A DNA stretch of 64,000 nucleotides from Mycobacterium sp. E796. GTDB taxonomy: Bacteria; Actinomycetota; Actinomycetes; Mycobacteriales; Mycobacteriaceae. The stretch is from positions 1 to 64,000 of the forward strand of contig NZ_LZKK01000212.1 of assembly GCF_001672815.1 (NCBI RefSeq), read 5' to 3'. This document shows, piece by piece, positions 53,571-63,823 of this stretch (its first letter is position 1; each line of letters starts with the position of its first letter). Position numbers and translations under genes: made by a program. The notes beneath the pieces are model-generated. The model did no database searches. It had not been told where the DNA came from and saw only the letters and a program-made list of their open reading frames with translations.

Positions 53571-53999
53571 ATGAATTTGCTCAAACGTGTGTGGCTGCCG
53601 TTGGTGATGGTGGTGGTCGTTGGCTTCGGTGGTGTGGCCGTCAGCCGGATCCGGGGCATCTTCGGCTCGGACCCGGTACTGGTGGCGCCGATGAACTTCG
53701 CCGGAGACGCCAAGCGGTTCAACCCGAAGGTGGTGCGTTACGAGGTCTCCGGTCCCGCCGGTGCCGTCGTCGACATCAACTACACCGACCTAAAAGCACT
53801 TCCCCAGCGGGCGAGCAACGTCGCACTGCCCTGGTCATTGACCCTGTCGACCACGGATCCGTCCGTGTCTGCGACGCTGGTCGCCCAAGGTGATGCCGAC
53901 TCGCTGGGCTGTCGCGTCTACGTCGACGACCAACTGCGCGCCGAGCGCATCGTCGACGGGTACGACGCCCAGACCTACTGCATTGTGAAGTCCGCATGA
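53571..53999 (+). CDS. mmpS: MmpS family membrane accessory protein
   Basis: This is a 142-residue protein with one N-terminal membrane segment ([16 protein letters not shown]) and a periplasmic domain ([20 protein letters not shown], with Cys residues that may pair near the end). MmpS proteins assist the paired MmpL transporter in moving lipids or siderophores across the inner membrane. ATG 53571 is used, not the upstream GTG frame. Its stop overlaps the mmpL start. Confidence 0.92.
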   Translation: MNLLKRVWLPLVMVVVVGFGGVAVSRIRGIFGSDPVLVAPMNFAGDAKRFNPKVVRYEVSGPAGAVVDINYTDLKALPQRASNVALPWSLTLSTTDPSVSATLVAQGDADSLGCRVYVDDQLRAERIVDGYDAQTYCIVKSA

Positions 54000-56905
54000 G
54001 CGCGCCGGTCGCGGAGGCGGTGACAGAAGAGATCTCGGCGCCGATCCGGCCGCGCGCGCACTTCGGCGGCATCGCGCTGATCATGCGAAAGCTCTCGGTG
54101 CCGATCATCATTGCCTGGATCGGGTTGGCCGTATTCCTGAATACCTCCACACCGCAGCTCGAGAAGGTCGGTGAGTTGCGCTCGGTGTCGATGAGCCCCA
54201 AGGGCGCACCTGCGGCCCTAGCGATGCAACGAATCGGCCAAGTGTTCGAGGAGTTCAAATCCGACAGCTCGGCGATGGTCGTGCTTGAGGGCAAGGACAA
54301 GCTGGGTGCCGAGGCCCGGGAGTACTACGCGAAATTGGTTGCGGCCCTGCGCGCCGACACCGCGCACGTCGAGCACGTGCAGGATTTCTGGGGTGACCCA
54401 CTGACTGCCTCAGGAGTGCAAAGCGGCGACGGAAAGGCCGCCTATGTCCAGGTCAACCTCGTCGGCAACCAGGGCGAGGCCAAGGCTAACGACTCAGTGG
54501 CCGCCGTGCACCGGATCATCGACCAGATCCCGGCCCCCGCGGGTGTGAAGGCCTATGTCACCGGCGGTGCGGCGTTGGCCGCCGAGCAGCAAGCGATCGG
54601 TCACAGCAGCATGCACTCGGTGGAAAACCTCACCATGGTGGTCATCTTCGTCCTGCTGTTGGTGTTCTTCCGCTCGATCATCACGACGCTACTGATCATG
54701 GTGACGCTGGGAATCAGCGTGGCGACCGTCCGCGGCACGATCGCCTTCCTGGGCTACCACAACATCATCGGGCTCTCGACGTTCGCCACCAGCCTCGTGG
54801 TGACGCTGGCCATCGCTATCGCGGTCGACTACGCGATCTTCTTGATCGGCCGCTATCAGGAGGCGCGCAGCCTCGGGCAGGACCGAGAGTCGGCCTACTA
54901 CACCATGTTCGGCACCACCGCCCACGTGATCGTCGGATCCGGCCTCACGATTGCGGGGGCCACATTCTGCCTGAGTTTCACCCGCCTGCCGTACTTCCAG
55001 ACACTAGGCGTGCCGTTGGCCATCGGCATGCTCGTGATGGTCACGTTCGCGATGACCTTCGGGTCAGCATTGGTGGTGGTGGCAAGCAAGTTCGGCTTGC
55101 TCGATCCCAGACGTGCGCTGCGTTCGCGCGGCTGGCGCAAGATCGGCGCCGCAGTGGTGCGCTGGCCCGCGCCGATTCTCGCTGCCGCCCTGTCGATCTC
55201 GATGATCGGGCTGATAGCCCTGCCCAGCTATAAGACGAGTTATGACGACCGCAAGTACCTGCCGTCGAGCATTCCGTCGAGCCAAGGCTACGCGGCGGCC
55301 GAGCGGCACTTCGCTCCCGCCCGGCTCAATCCCGAAATGCTGATGATCGAGACGGACCACGACCTGCGAAACCCGGCGAACTTCCTGGTGATCGACAAGA
55401 TCGCTAAGGCGGTGTTCAAGGTGCCCGGGATCGGGCGCGTCCAGACGATCACCCGCCCAGACGGACAGCCCATGGAGCACAGCACCATTCCCTATGCTCT
55501 GTCCCAGCAGAGCATGTTGAGCAAGCTCAACCAGCAGTACCAGGATGACCGGACGGCCGATATGCTCAACCAGGCTCAAGCCATGCAAAAGAACATCGAC
55601 ACGATGCAGAAGATGCAGAACATCACCGTTCAAATGGCCGAGACCACCAACAACATGGTGACCAAGATGAAGGACATGTCCGTCACGCTCGCCCAAGTGC
55701 GAGATGAGATGGCGAATTTCGACGACTTCTTTCGGCCACTGCGCAGCTACTTCTACTGGGAGCGGCACTGCTACGACATCCCGGTCTGCTGGGCGTTGCG
55801 CTCGATATTCGACGCGCTCGACGGCATCGACGCGATGACCGACACCATCCAGGATTTGGTCCCGCAGATGGAACGGCTGAATTCGCTGATGCCGCAGATG
55901 GTTGCGCTGATGCCGACCATGATCGACACGATGAAATCGGTCAAGCACATGATGCTGACGATGTACGAGACGCAAAAGGGGATGCAGCAGCAAACCACCG
56001 AGATGCAGCAGAATTCCCAAGTGATGGGGCAGGCGTTCGACGCGGCGAAGAATGACGACTCCTTCTACCTGCCGCCGGAAGCCTTCGACAACGCCGACTT
56101 CAAACGTGGCATCAAACAATTCGTGTCCCCGAACGGGAACGCCGTGCGCTTCATCATCGCCCACGAGGGTGATCCGATGTCGGTGGAGGGCATCGGAAAG
56201 ATCGATGCCATCAAGCAAGCCGCCAAAGAAGCGGTAAAAGGCACACCGCTGGAGGGGGCGCGGATCTACCTCGGCGGTACCGCCTCGACTTTCAAGGACA
56301 TGGCCGACGGCACGAAGTACGACCTCATGATTGCGGGCATCGCCGCGCTCGGGCTGATCTTCCTGATCATGCTGATCATCACCCGGGCCATCATCGCGGC
56401 AGCGGTGATCGTCGGCGCCGTGGCGACGTCGCTGTGCGCCTCGTTCGGTATCTCGGTATTGCTGTGGCAGCACATCATTGGGCTGGAATTGCACTGGATG
56501 GTGCTGCCGATGGCGATGATCATCCAGCTTGCGGTGGGTGCCGACTACAACCTGCTGGTTGTCTCACGATTAAAGGAGGAAGTCACGGCGGGCGTCCGGA
56601 CAGGGATCATTCGCACCCTGGGTGGTAGCGGTTCGGTGGTTACCGCGGCCGCGATGTTGTTCGCCTTCACGATGATGACCATGGCGGTCAGCGATCTACG
56701 GGTGATCGGTCAGGTGGGCACCACTATCGGATTGGGATTGATCTTCGACACCCTGATAGTCCGGTCATTCATGACGCCGGCGATCGCCACCCTGCTCGGG
56801 CGGTGGTACTGGTGGCCGCAGCGGGTGCGGACGCGCCCATTGCCCGCCCCATGGCCCAAAGTCGGCCGGTTGCAAACAGATCCAGCGGTCGCAGTGATGC
56901 CATGA
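53996..56905 (+). CDS. mmpL: MmpL family RND transporter
   Basis: This is a 969-residue RND transporter. It has a first membrane helix near residue 25, periplasmic domain 1, then a helix bundle with the proton-relay [15 protein letters not shown] long periplasmic segment follows, with Met-rich helical hairpins (about residues 500-680), then a second bundle with [14 protein letters not shown]. It exports a lipid or related molecule, powered by the proton gradient; cargo cannot be read from sequence. It overlaps mmpS and the DUF732 gene. Confidence 0.95.
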   Translation: MSAPVAEAVTEEISAPIRPRAHFGGIALIMRKLSVPIIIAWIGLAVFLNTSTPQLEKVGELRSVSMSPKGAPAALAMQRIGQVFEEFKSDSSAMVVLEGKDKLGAEAREYYAKLVAALRADTAHVEHVQDFWGDPLTASGVQSGDGKAAYVQVNLVGNQGEAKANDSVAAVHRIIDQIPAPAGVKAYVTGGAALAAEQQAIGHSSMHSVENLTMVVIFVLLLVFFRSIITTLLIMVTLGISVATVRGTIAFLGYHNIIGLSTFATSLVVTLAIAIAVDYAIFLIGRYQEARSLGQDRESAYYTMFGTTAHVIVGSGLTIAGATFCLSFTRLPYFQTLGVPLAIGMLVMVTFAMTFGSALVVVASKFGLLDPRRALRSRGWRKIGAAVVRWPAPILAAALSISMIGLIALPSYKTSYDDRKYLPSSIPSSQGYAAAERHFAPARLNPEMLMIETDHDLRNPANFLVIDKIAKAVFKVPGIGRVQTITRPDGQPMEHSTIPYALSQQSMLSKLNQQYQDDRTADMLNQAQAMQKNIDTMQKMQNITVQMAETTNNMVTKMKDMSVTLAQVRDEMANFDDFFRPLRSYFYWERHCYDIPVCWALRSIFDALDGIDAMTDTIQDLVPQMERLNSLMPQMVALMPTMIDTMKSVKHMMLTMYETQKGMQQQTTEMQQNSQVMGQAFDAAKNDDSFYLPPEAFDNADFKRGIKQFVSPNGNAVRFIIAHEGDPMSVEGIGKIDAIKQAAKEAVKGTPLEGARIYLGGTASTFKDMADGTKYDLMIAGIAALGLIFLIMLIITRAIIAAAVIVGAVATSLCASFGISVLLWQHIIGLELHWMVLPMAMIIQLAVGADYNLLVVSRLKEEVTAGVRTGIIRTLGGSGSVVTAAAMLFAFTMMTMAVSDLRVIGQVGTTIGLGLIFDTLIVRSFMTPAIATLLGRWYWWPQRVRTRPLPAPWPKVGRLQTDPAVAVMP

Positions 56906-57228
56906 GGTGGTTCAGCACAGTCATCGCGACGGCCCTCACCTGGGTGCTGCCGGCTGCACCCGCGGCCGCCGATCCCGACACAGACTTCACCAACGAGCTG
57001 CAGACCTACGGCATCTACGGGCAGCCGGACCACAACGCCTGGATCGCCAAGACCACCTGTGAGCGGCTGGACCGCGGAATCGACAAGGACGTCTATGCCT
57101 CAGCCACACTCGTCGGTCGCAACCTCGCCCACGGCGCCACCACCGGGCAAGCCTGGCAGTTCCTGGCCGCAGCGCTGAGGACCTACTGCCCTCATCAGCT
57201 GGTGCGCCTCGACGTGGCCACTCAGTAG
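56902..57228 (+). CDS. Secreted DUF732-family protein
   Basis: This is a 108-residue protein with a Sec signal peptide ([21 protein letters not shown]) and a mature DUF732 domain ([20 protein letters not shown]) with two Cys that may form a disulfide (TTCERL and RTYCPH). ATG 56902 overlaps the mmpL stop. It is small, exported and found widely in mycobacteria, and may act with the MmpL system at the cell envelope. Confidence 0.85.
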   Translation: MRWFSTVIATALTWVLPAAPAAADPDTDFTNELQTYGIYGQPDHNAWIAKTTCERLDRGIDKDVYASATLVGRNLAHGATTGQAWQFLAAALRTYCPHQLVRLDVATQ

Positions 57229-57240
57229 ACGGGTGCTTCA

Positions 57241-57918
57241 GTGCAAGAGGCGTTGATGCGAGCAGGAATCCTGCAGGGCGTTCCTCCCGACGCTGCCGCA
57301 GCGTTGGTTGGTGAGCTTCAGCAGGTGTCTTTCCCGCCGAGATGCACCGTCTTCACGCAAGGGGAGCCCGGCGTCGACCTGCACATCGTGCTGGCAGGCA
57401 GAGTGAAGATCCGTCAGAGAGCAATCGACGGCCGTGAAACATTGGTTACCGTGCTGGGCCCCGCCGACATGTTCGGCGAGCTCGCCCTCTTCGATCCCGG
57501 CCCGAGGACCTCGACGGTGACGACCTTGACCGACGTGACCGCGCTGCGGATGGATCGTCGTGCGCTTCGGACCTGGATCACCGCCTACCCTGACGTCGCA
57601 CAACAGCTGTTGCGGGTCCTGGCGCGGCGGCTGCGGCGCACCAACGACACGCTGTGCGACTTGATCTTCACCGATGCGCCGGGCCGGGTGGCGAAGCAAC
57701 TCCTCGACCTGGCCAGCCGGTTCGGAACGTCCACCGAAAACACGCTCAGCGTCCAGCTTGAACTCACTCAGGAAGAACTCGCCCAACTGGTTGGCTCGTC
57801 GCGCGAAACAATCAACAAAATCCTCTCGGACTTCACCCAACGTGGGTGGATCCAGCGAGAAGGCCAGACGCTAGTCATCATCGAACCGGAGAAACTTGCC
57901 CGTCGCGCCGGTGTGTGA
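57241..57918 (+). CDS. Crp/Fnr-family regulator, paralogue of mycobacterial Crp
   Basis: This is a 225-residue protein with a cyclic-nucleotide-binding domain (FTQGEPGVDLHIVLAG, then MFGELALFDPGPRTSTVTT with the phosphate-binding Glu/Arg) and a C-terminal helix-turn-helix (LTQEELAQLVGSSRETINKIL). It matches the M. tuberculosis Crp pattern over its full length but differs at many positions, so it is probably a cAMP-responsive paralogue. It begins 12 bases after the DUF732 gene and may be cotranscribed with mmpS-mmpL. Confidence 0.88.
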   Translation: MQEALMRAGILQGVPPDAAAALVGELQQVSFPPRCTVFTQGEPGVDLHIVLAGRVKIRQRAIDGRETLVTVLGPADMFGELALFDPGPRTSTVTTLTDVTALRMDRRALRTWITAYPDVAQQLLRVLARRLRRTNDTLCDLIFTDAPGRVAKQLLDLASRFGTSTENTLSVQLELTQEELAQLVGSSRETINKILSDFTQRGWIQREGQTLVIIEPEKLARRAGV

Positions 57919-58363
57919 TTAGGCCCCGGACGGTCTAAAGGTCACGAATTCGTCGCTTGTGACCGGGCGGTGCAGACCATGCGCGCTGCCGTTGCGCACC
58001 GCCTGGCCCATCGGTCAGCACGGCGACTGCCGGGCCGTGCGATGTTATTCAGCCAGCCATGCACCAGCACGGTGGTCTCATCGTCGCGGAGTCCATTGTC
58101 GCGGGGGGAGTTTCGTTCAATGACTTGCTTGTCGTGCGAGGTGTCACGGCGGATGAGCCGCATGAGGCGGTGGCCGCAAGGAACAGCGGCGGTGAGACGG
58201 TGGGTGAGATCAATCGCGGAGTCTGGTATCGGCTCGTTGTCCGCTGCCCGGAACTGCTCGTCGACGTCCGAGAGGTTGCGGAGCGCGGACTAACTTTCGG
58301 GCTACCCTCGACCCACCCGGCATGAATTCCGCTTGATGACACTGAAGTAGATTGCCGCACACA
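57919..58363. other. Intergenic region, no gene recognised
   Basis: About 445 bases; overlapping frames on both strands show no recognisable domain. It separates the Crp gene from the convergent AveC-like gene. Confidence 0.4.
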
Positions 58364-59485
58364 CTATTTGCCTGAAACGAGCGGCGGACAGCGTGGGTTG
58401 TCACCGACTCCGCAGAGGCCGTTGGTGAAATAGCTGGGAACCGGTTGGTCGGGGGTTTGGCTGGCCTGCAGGTTGAACCAGGTGAAGGCGATGTTGAAGA
58501 TGAGGAATACGGCATTCATAACCGCCGACATGGCCAGGATGCGTACGGCGGCGCGGCTGCGGCCTACCTGAAGGGTGTCGATGCCCTTGTCGGTCCACAT
58601 CAGTCCTTTGTCGTCGCGGAAGTAGTAGATCGCGGCGTCGACCAACATATAAAGCCCGCCGAACAACAGTGCCTCTTGGAGCGGGAATGCTGCTAGCGCA
58701 CCAGATCCCAGCGTTCCGGGGTCGAGGTGGAACCACGGCACCACCCGCAGGTAGGCATAGAGGCCCTGTTGCAGCCAGACACCCTCGACGACAATGTCGG
58801 CCCCGACAAGTGAAACCGCGAGGATCAGCAGGAGCCCGAAGCGGTTGATCGCGGGAAAGCGGCGGCGGATCTTGTTGAGGAGCCAGACACAGGCCAGGCA
58901 GGTGACGGGTGTGAACAGCAGGTAGGTGGCGATCCAGAACGCGCTGGGTTGCGGGTTGGCGCCGAATGGGGTTTCCCAGCCGGGGATGTGGTGGGCCCAG
59001 GTGCCCATGTTCAGGAAATGGGAGTTGTAGGAGAACATCGGGACCAGATAGTCGACAAATGGGTCTTGCCATGCGGTCAGCATGACGGCGAATACTGTGA
59101 TGCCGACGGCGTGCAGTTCGCCATGCCGGCGGAGGTCACGGATCATCCACCCGACGAAAACGACGGCGCCGAGGACGCCGAACACCTCCCAGCCGCGGAT
59201 CGACCACAACACGTAGCCGGGTAGCGGGTCTGTGCCGGTCGCCCGCGGGGTGAAGTCTGCAGAGAACATCCAGCTCAAATAGATCCAGGACTGCAAGAGC
59301 GCGAACAGAATTCCCGCTCGCGCCAGCCACACCACCCGAGGTGCATCGCGCCAGGCCAGGAAGATCAGCCGCCACACGCCCGTCTTCTCGCTGGACGCCG
59401 TCCGGGACGGGGTCTTGCCCGGGTCGGTGCTTCGGTTCGCTTCTGAGTCTGTCGGGGACGGTTCGGCCACGCTCGTCGTCGTCAC
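58364..59485 (-). CDS. AveC-family (spirocyclase-like) membrane protein
   Basis: This protein of about 373 residues has seven or so hydrophobic segments (for example AGILFALLQSWIYLSWMF, VFGVLGAVVFVGWMI, LLLILAVSLVGADIVVEGV). Soluble loops contain DPFVDYLVPMFSYNSHFLNMGTW, typical of the AveC-like family found in mycobacteria. AveC shapes the spiroketal of avermectin in Streptomyces; the mycobacterial role is unknown. GTG 59485 is used because the longer frame crosses the operator and TetR gene. Confidence 0.75.
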   Translation of the reverse strand: MTTTSVAEPSPTDSEANRSTDPGKTPSRTASSEKTGVWRLIFLAWRDAPRVVWLARAGILFALLQSWIYLSWMFSADFTPRATGTDPLPGYVLWSIRGWEVFGVLGAVVFVGWMIRDLRRHGELHAVGITVFAVMLTAWQDPFVDYLVPMFSYNSHFLNMGTWAHHIPGWETPFGANPQPSAFWIATYLLFTPVTCLACVWLLNKIRRRFPAINRFGLLLILAVSLVGADIVVEGVWLQQGLYAYLRVVPWFHLDPGTLGSGALAAFPLQEALLFGGLYMLVDAAIYYFRDDKGLMWTDKGIDTLQVGRSRAAVRILAMSAVMNAVFLIFNIAFTWFNLQASQTPDQPVPSYFTNGLCGVGDNPRCPPLVSGK

Positions 59486-59504
59486 TGGCCAGCCACCTCT
59501 CAGT

Positions 59505-59549
59505 CCACCATACAGGGGTGTATGGTGGACGACCATACAGGGGTGTATC
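59505..59549. promoter_or_regulatory. Tandem TetR operators between aveC-like and tetR genes
   Basis: Site one, 59505-59528: two perfect 10-base arms (CCACCATACA and its complement) around GGGG. Site two, 59533-59549: CATACA-GGGG-TGTAT, the same core repeated 26 bases further. Two operators on successive helical turns suggest cooperative binding of two dimers. Confidence 0.75.
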
Positions 59550-59590
59550 CTCTCGGTCAAGGAGTCTTCGACGAGTGGGAGAAGCACGAG

Positions 59591-60145
59591 GTGGTCGTGG
59601 TACCGCGTAGCCGCGATGACTACTTCGCGGTGGCGATGCAGATCCTCGAGGTATCCGGTTTCCCGGCTCTGACCGCGTCCGCGCTGTGTGACCAGATGGC
59701 GGTCACCCGTGGCTCGTTCTATCACCACTTCGCGAGCTTCGATGAGTTCGTGGACGGGCTGCTGGCGCATTGGGAGCGTCAGTACAGTCGTGAGCTGATC
59801 AGTGAATCTGCTGGGCTGCAGGAGCTTTCAGTGATGCTCCAGCGACAAGCGCAGATGGCGGTGTCCCTGCCGCACGGAGCTGAAGTGGCGTTCCGGGTCT
59901 GGGGCACCGTCAATCCACGAGTCGCCGCCGCCCAGAAGCGGGTGGATCAGCTGCGCCACGACGGGCTGGCCCAATCACTGATCGATCACGGCGTACCGCA
60001 GGCAACCGCCACCGTCTACGCCGAGATCGCGCGTAGCGCACTCATCGGAGCCCAAATGACCGGTATCACGCCCGACCGCATGCTCGGGATGTACGACGAG
60101 CTAAGCGGATTCGTGACTGCCCGTGCCGCCGACATAGCGGTCTGA
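59591..60145 (+). CDS. TetR-family regulator
   Basis: This protein of about 184 residues has helix-turn-helix LTASALCDQMAVTRGSFYHHFASFDEF. GTG 59591 (GGGAGAA upstream) is preferred because ATG 59522 lies inside the first operator. It is divergent from the AveC-like gene and likely represses it. Confidence 0.82.
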   Translation: MVVVPRSRDDYFAVAMQILEVSGFPALTASALCDQMAVTRGSFYHHFASFDEFVDGLLAHWERQYSRELISESAGLQELSVMLQRQAQMAVSLPHGAEVAFRVWGTVNPRVAAAQKRVDQLRHDGLAQSLIDHGVPQATATVYAEIARSALIGAQMTGITPDRMLGMYDELSGFVTARAADIAV

Positions 60146-60239
60146 CACCGTGCGCAGCTCAACCGGATACAGCAGCGATCTGTCCCGGGCAAGCGAAGTC
60201 GTCGTCATCACGATGACGATGTCAACGCCTGCAAAGTCG

Positions 60240-60775
60240 CCGATAAACCGCCGGCCACGACTTCGTGTGGGTCTCGGTATTCCACACGGGTTCGGCTTTC
60301 ACCTTGCGGTCATTGCTTTTGGCCGCGGTACCGCGCGTTGGTCGCGGCCAGTGATGGTGTGGATGATCTGGCCGTCGGTGAAAACGTCACCATGCCAATG
60401 AAAATGGGATGCCAGATCGCTGGGTGCTTTGGTGTCCCGGGATCCGACGATGAAACCTAACCCGGCATCATCAAGGTCGCGCAGGTTGCCGGCAGCGAGC
60501 ATGCCGGCGACGGCGACGACAACCATGTCGGTGATGTGATAGCGCTGCTGGAATGCCTTGACGATCGGCACGATGGTCAGAGTCGCGGCCTTGTTGCCCT
60601 CGAAACAGCCTGATCTCCAACGGGAATCCGCACCGGTCGACCAGCATCCCGACCACGATCTGCGGGTCGACGCGGCGTTCCTTTGAGTAGCCGGCTGACA
60701 TCCCCGGCGCGGCGAGCATGAGTGAAGCACGCCGCGGCGATCTGGCCGCGGTAGCCACCCACGGACTCCCTGTGC
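60240..60775 (-). pseudogene. IS1634-like transposase remnant, second copy
   Basis: The reverse strand encodes MSAGYSKERRVDPQIVVG in one frame, then GCFEGNKAATLTIVPIVKAF, DMVVVAVAGMLAAGNL, FIVGSRDTKAPSDL and HWHGDVFTDGQII in another, so a frameshift lies in between. It matches the remnant at 9825-10500 closely in inverted orientation. It retains the codon that is a stop in the first copy. Confidence 0.82.
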
Positions 60776-61030
60776 ACGGTCCACGGGTAATGGGTATTTC
60801 TCTGGTGGGATCGCGAGGGAATGCAAGTATCTGACATTGGGCGTCGGCGACTGGGTCGCCGCCGCTGCAGTTGTCTCTGCTCGTCTTCCTCCTGGGGTCC
60901 ATGCTCGAATCGCCCCAAGCCATGCGGCCAGTATGCGGTCAAAGCAGCGGATCAGTACGTCCAATAGGCCCGATTACGGGCATCGTTACCGGTTTGACTA
61001 GCGAAAACACATTGATGTAAGCCGGAACCC

Positions 61031-61077
61031 CACTTCACACGCGGAAGGTCGCTGGTTCGATCCCAGCCGGGACCACC
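61031..61077 (+). other. 3' fragment of a tRNA gene (possible att site)
   Basis: A perfect T-arm (GCTGG-TTCGATC-CCAGC at 61051-61067) is followed by CGGGACC, a discriminator A and CC, the 3' half of a tRNA. The matching 5' acceptor strand (GGTCCCG) and D-arm are not present upstream. Such 3' tRNA pieces typically mark integration-element borders. Confidence 0.6.
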
Positions 61078-61200
61078 CTGCTGACCTGCACGAACATGGC
61101 TCGCGCACTCAATGATTGGTTGGATTCGTCCGACTCTTGTTACACCCGCGATCCTTGGCGTACAAGACAATCCGTCGGCCCCCAGATGCCGATGCAACCA

Positions 61201-61950
61201 CTATCGAGAGTCGATCACCGACACCGTGTTGTCGCCGCCGTTGGTGACGTAGACGGTGTGGCTGCCCGGATCCACCGCTACCCCGCCCGGGTGCGTGCCG
61301 ACGGGCACGCTGGCGACGGCCGTACGCGTCGAGGCGTCGATCACGGCCACCGTGTTGTCGAATTGGTTGGCGACGTAGACGGTGTGGCTGCCCGGATCCA
61401 CCGCCACCCCGACCGGGTGCGTGCCGACAGGCACGGTGGCGGTGACGGTGCGCGTCGAGCCGTCGATCACCGACACCGGGATCTCGGGGCCGGCGCTGGT
61501 GACGTAGACGGTGTGGCTGCCCGGATCCACCGCCACCCCCATCGGATGGTCGCCGACGGGGACGGTGGCGACGGCCGTACGCGTCGAGGCGTCGATCACG
61601 GCCACCGTGTTGTCGAATTGGTTGGCGACGTAGACGGTGCCGGTGCCCGGATCCACCGCCACCCCGACCGGGCCCGGACCCTTGCCGACGGGCACGGTGG
61701 CGGCGACGGTGCGCGTCGAGCCGTCGATCACCGTCACCGTGCTGTCGTCGACGTTGGTGACGTAGGTGGTGTGGGTACCCGGGTCCACCGCCACCGCCGA
61801 CGCCCACTTGCCGACGGGCACCGTGGCGGTAACCCGGTAAGTCGGAGGCGTCTTACTGCATCCGGTGACACCGAAGGCGGCAACGGCGAGCAGCACGAGC
61901 GCGGCGATGGCGGTCGCGATGGAGAACGCCGCGATTCTTGCGTTCTTCAT
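61201..61950 (-). CDS. YVTN-repeat beta-propeller lipoprotein
   Basis: This 249-residue protein has a signal peptide ending in the lipobox VTGC, so it is a lipid-anchored surface protein. The rest is five repeats of about 41 residues (VPVGTHPVGVAVDPGSHTVYV followed by TVAVID), the YVTN-type blade of surface propellers. Adjacent repeats are nearly identical in DNA. It probably binds proteins or polysaccharide at the envelope. Confidence 0.85.
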   Translation of the reverse strand: MKNARIAAFSIATAIAALVLLAVAAFGVTGCSKTPPTYRVTATVPVGKWASAVAVDPGTHTTYVTNVDDSTVTVIDGSTRTVAATVPVGKGPGPVGVAVDPGTGTVYVANQFDNTVAVIDASTRTAVATVPVGDHPMGVAVDPGSHTVYVTSAGPEIPVSVIDGSTRTVTATVPVGTHPVGVAVDPGSHTVYVANQFDNTVAVIDASTRTAVASVPVGTHPGGVAVDPGSHTVYVTNGGDNTVSVIDSR

Positions 61951-62149
61951 GATTTGCTTCCTTTCCGCCGAACATGTCCGGGCCGGATACTGCGATGGCG
62001 TGGAATGGGTCGTCGCTAGGCGCGGCTGTTGTGGTCGGTCATACCAAGGCTGCGGGGGGCGCCTTGCGTGTTTCTTGCTTGGTTCTTGTGCGGTTCGCTG
62101 TCAAAGACAGTGCAGCGCAGGCAGATATAGTGAACCGGCACTTCGGCCC

Positions 62150-63823
62150 TCAGCCCGCCGCCAGCTTCACCACCTCGGCGTTATCGCGGTCGGTGACGTA
62201 GACGGCGCCCGACGAGTCCACCGCCACCCCCCAAGGCTCGCCGAGGCCGGCGAACGGCAGCACAGTTTGGGTGTTCGACCCGGCCGCGAGCTTCACGACC
62301 CGCTTGTTGGCGGAGTCGGCGACGTAGACGGCGCCCGCCGTGTCCACGGCTACGCCATGCGCGCCGTCGACTCGGCTGAGGCCGGTGAACGGCAGGACCG
62401 TTGGCGTGTTCGACCCGGCCGCCAGCTTCAGGACCTTGTCGTAGTCGACGATGTAGACATCGCCGGCGGTGCTCACCGCAACCCCCCAAGGGTCGCCGAT
62501 TCCGTTGAACGGCAGGGCAGTTGGCGTGTTGGACCCGGCGGCCAACTTCAGCACCCGATTCTTGCGGTAATCGGTGACGAATACATCGCCCGCGGTGTCG
62601 ACCGCAACAGCCCGGGGGGAGACGCCGGAAAACGGCAGCACGGTCTGCGTATTCGAGTCTGGCGCTAACTTCAACACTCGATTGGTTTTGTTGTCGACGA
62701 CGTACGTGTTGCCGGCGGTGTCGACCGCCACGCTCTCGGGGAAGCCGAGGCCGGTGAACCGCACGTCGGTTTGGGTGTTGGACCCGGCCGCCAGCTTGAT
62801 AACGCCGTTGCGGTGATCGCCCGAGGTGTTGTTGACGACATAGACATTGCCGGCGGTGTCCACCGCCAGGGCCCAGAGATCGTCGAGGCCTGTGAACGGC
62901 AGCACCGTTTGCCGGCACGCCGGCGGCGCCGTTGATTGCGCCGACGAGAGCTTCACGACTCTGTTGTTTTGGCCATCGACCACATACACGCTTCCGGCGG
63001 TGTCGACCGCCGCACCCTCGGGGCCGGTGAGGCCGGTGAACGGCAGCGCCGTCTGGGTGCACGATCCGGCCGCCAAGGTCACCGCGGCGTTGTTGAAATA
63101 GTCTGTGACAGAAGCCTTTCCAGTGGTATCCACCGCCACTCCGATGGGGCCTTGGAGGCCGTCGAATGGCAGTACGGCCTGGGTGGTCGCCCCGGCCGGC
63201 AGCTTCACCACCCGCTTTTGGCCGAAGTCGGCGACGTAGACGGTGCCGGCGCCGTCCACCGCGACACCGCGCGGGAGGCCGAGGTGGGTGAATGGCAGCA
63301 CCGTCTGGGTGGTCGACCCGGCGGCCAGCTCGACCACCCGAGCATTGAGGTAGTCGGCGACGTAAACGGCGCCGGCCCCATCCACTGTCACGCCATCCGG
63401 GCCGTTGAGTCCCGTGAACGGCAGCACCGTCTGGGTGTTGGACCCGGCCGGCAGCTTCACCACCCGGTTGTTGTGGTCGTCAGTGACGTAGACGGCGCCG
63501 GCGGCGTCCACCGCCACGCTGTCGGGGTAGTTGAGCCCGGTGAACGGCAGCACCGTCGGGCTGTTCGACCCGGCGGCCAACTTCACCACTCGTTTGTTGC
63601 CGCTGTCGGCGACATACACCGCGCCGTTGGTATCCACCGCGACGCCGGCGGGGTGGTTGAGATCGCCCAGCGGCAGCACGGTTTGTTGGGACGCTGGCGT
63701 CGACCACGGCGACGAGTGGCATGCTGCGACGCCGATGACGGCAACGGCGAGGGTGAGGGCGACGATCGTGGCGTTTCGGCGTTGCCGCCGCGGCCGCCGG
63801 CGCGGGCGCACGCTACTTCTCAC
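62150..63823 (-). CDS. NHL-repeat beta-propeller lipoprotein
   Basis: This 557-residue protein has an Arg-rich leader, a hydrophobic segment and lipobox VAAC, then twelve repeats of about 42 residues (LPFTGLNYPDSVAVDAAGAVYV, then NNRVVKLAAGS), as in the extracellular NHL propeller of mycobacterial PknD. Twelve blades fit two six-bladed propellers. There is no kinase domain. GTG 63823 overlaps the stop of the next reverse gene by 11 bases. Confidence 0.85.
   Translation of the reverse strand: MRSSVRPRRRPRRQRRNATIVALTLAVAVIGVAACHSSPWSTPASQQTVLPLGDLNHPAGVAVDTNGAVYVADSGNKRVVKLAAGSNSPTVLPFTGLNYPDSVAVDAAGAVYVTDDHNNRVVKLPAGSNTQTVLPFTGLNGPDGVTVDGAGAVYVADYLNARVVELAAGSTTQTVLPFTHLGLPRGVAVDGAGTVYVADFGQKRVVKLPAGATTQAVLPFDGLQGPIGVAVDTTGKASVTDYFNNAAVTLAAGSCTQTALPFTGLTGPEGAAVDTAGSVYVVDGQNNRVVKLSSAQSTAPPACRQTVLPFTGLDDLWALAVDTAGNVYVVNNTSGDHRNGVIKLAAGSNTQTDVRFTGLGFPESVAVDTAGNTYVVDNKTNRVLKLAPDSNTQTVLPFSGVSPRAVAVDTAGDVFVTDYRKNRVLKLAAGSNTPTALPFNGIGDPWGVAVSTAGDVYIVDYDKVLKLAAGSNTPTVLPFTGLSRVDGAHGVAVDTAGAVYVADSANKRVVKLAAGSNTQTVLPFAGLGEPWGVAVDSSGAVYVTDRDNAEVVKLAAG

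Noticed and set aside
55064-56494. Long reverse open frame (476 codons) inside mmpL
   Set aside because: It is antisense to the clear MmpL gene, has His-rich low-complexity composition from codon mirroring, and no domain.
60952-61197. Reverse frame containing WDRTSDLPRVK
   Set aside because: This peptide is a well-known false translation of tRNA 3' ends; the DNA contains a T-arm and acceptor end.
61096-62019. Forward open frame of 307 codons with regular Asp/Gly/His repeats
   Set aside because: It is the antisense shadow of the YVTN-repeat lipoprotein; the reverse frame has a signal peptide and lipobox.
61201-63823. Regularly spaced repeats resembling a CRISPR array
   Set aside because: Repeat units are about 125 bases, stay in one reading frame and encode propeller blades; there are no cas genes.
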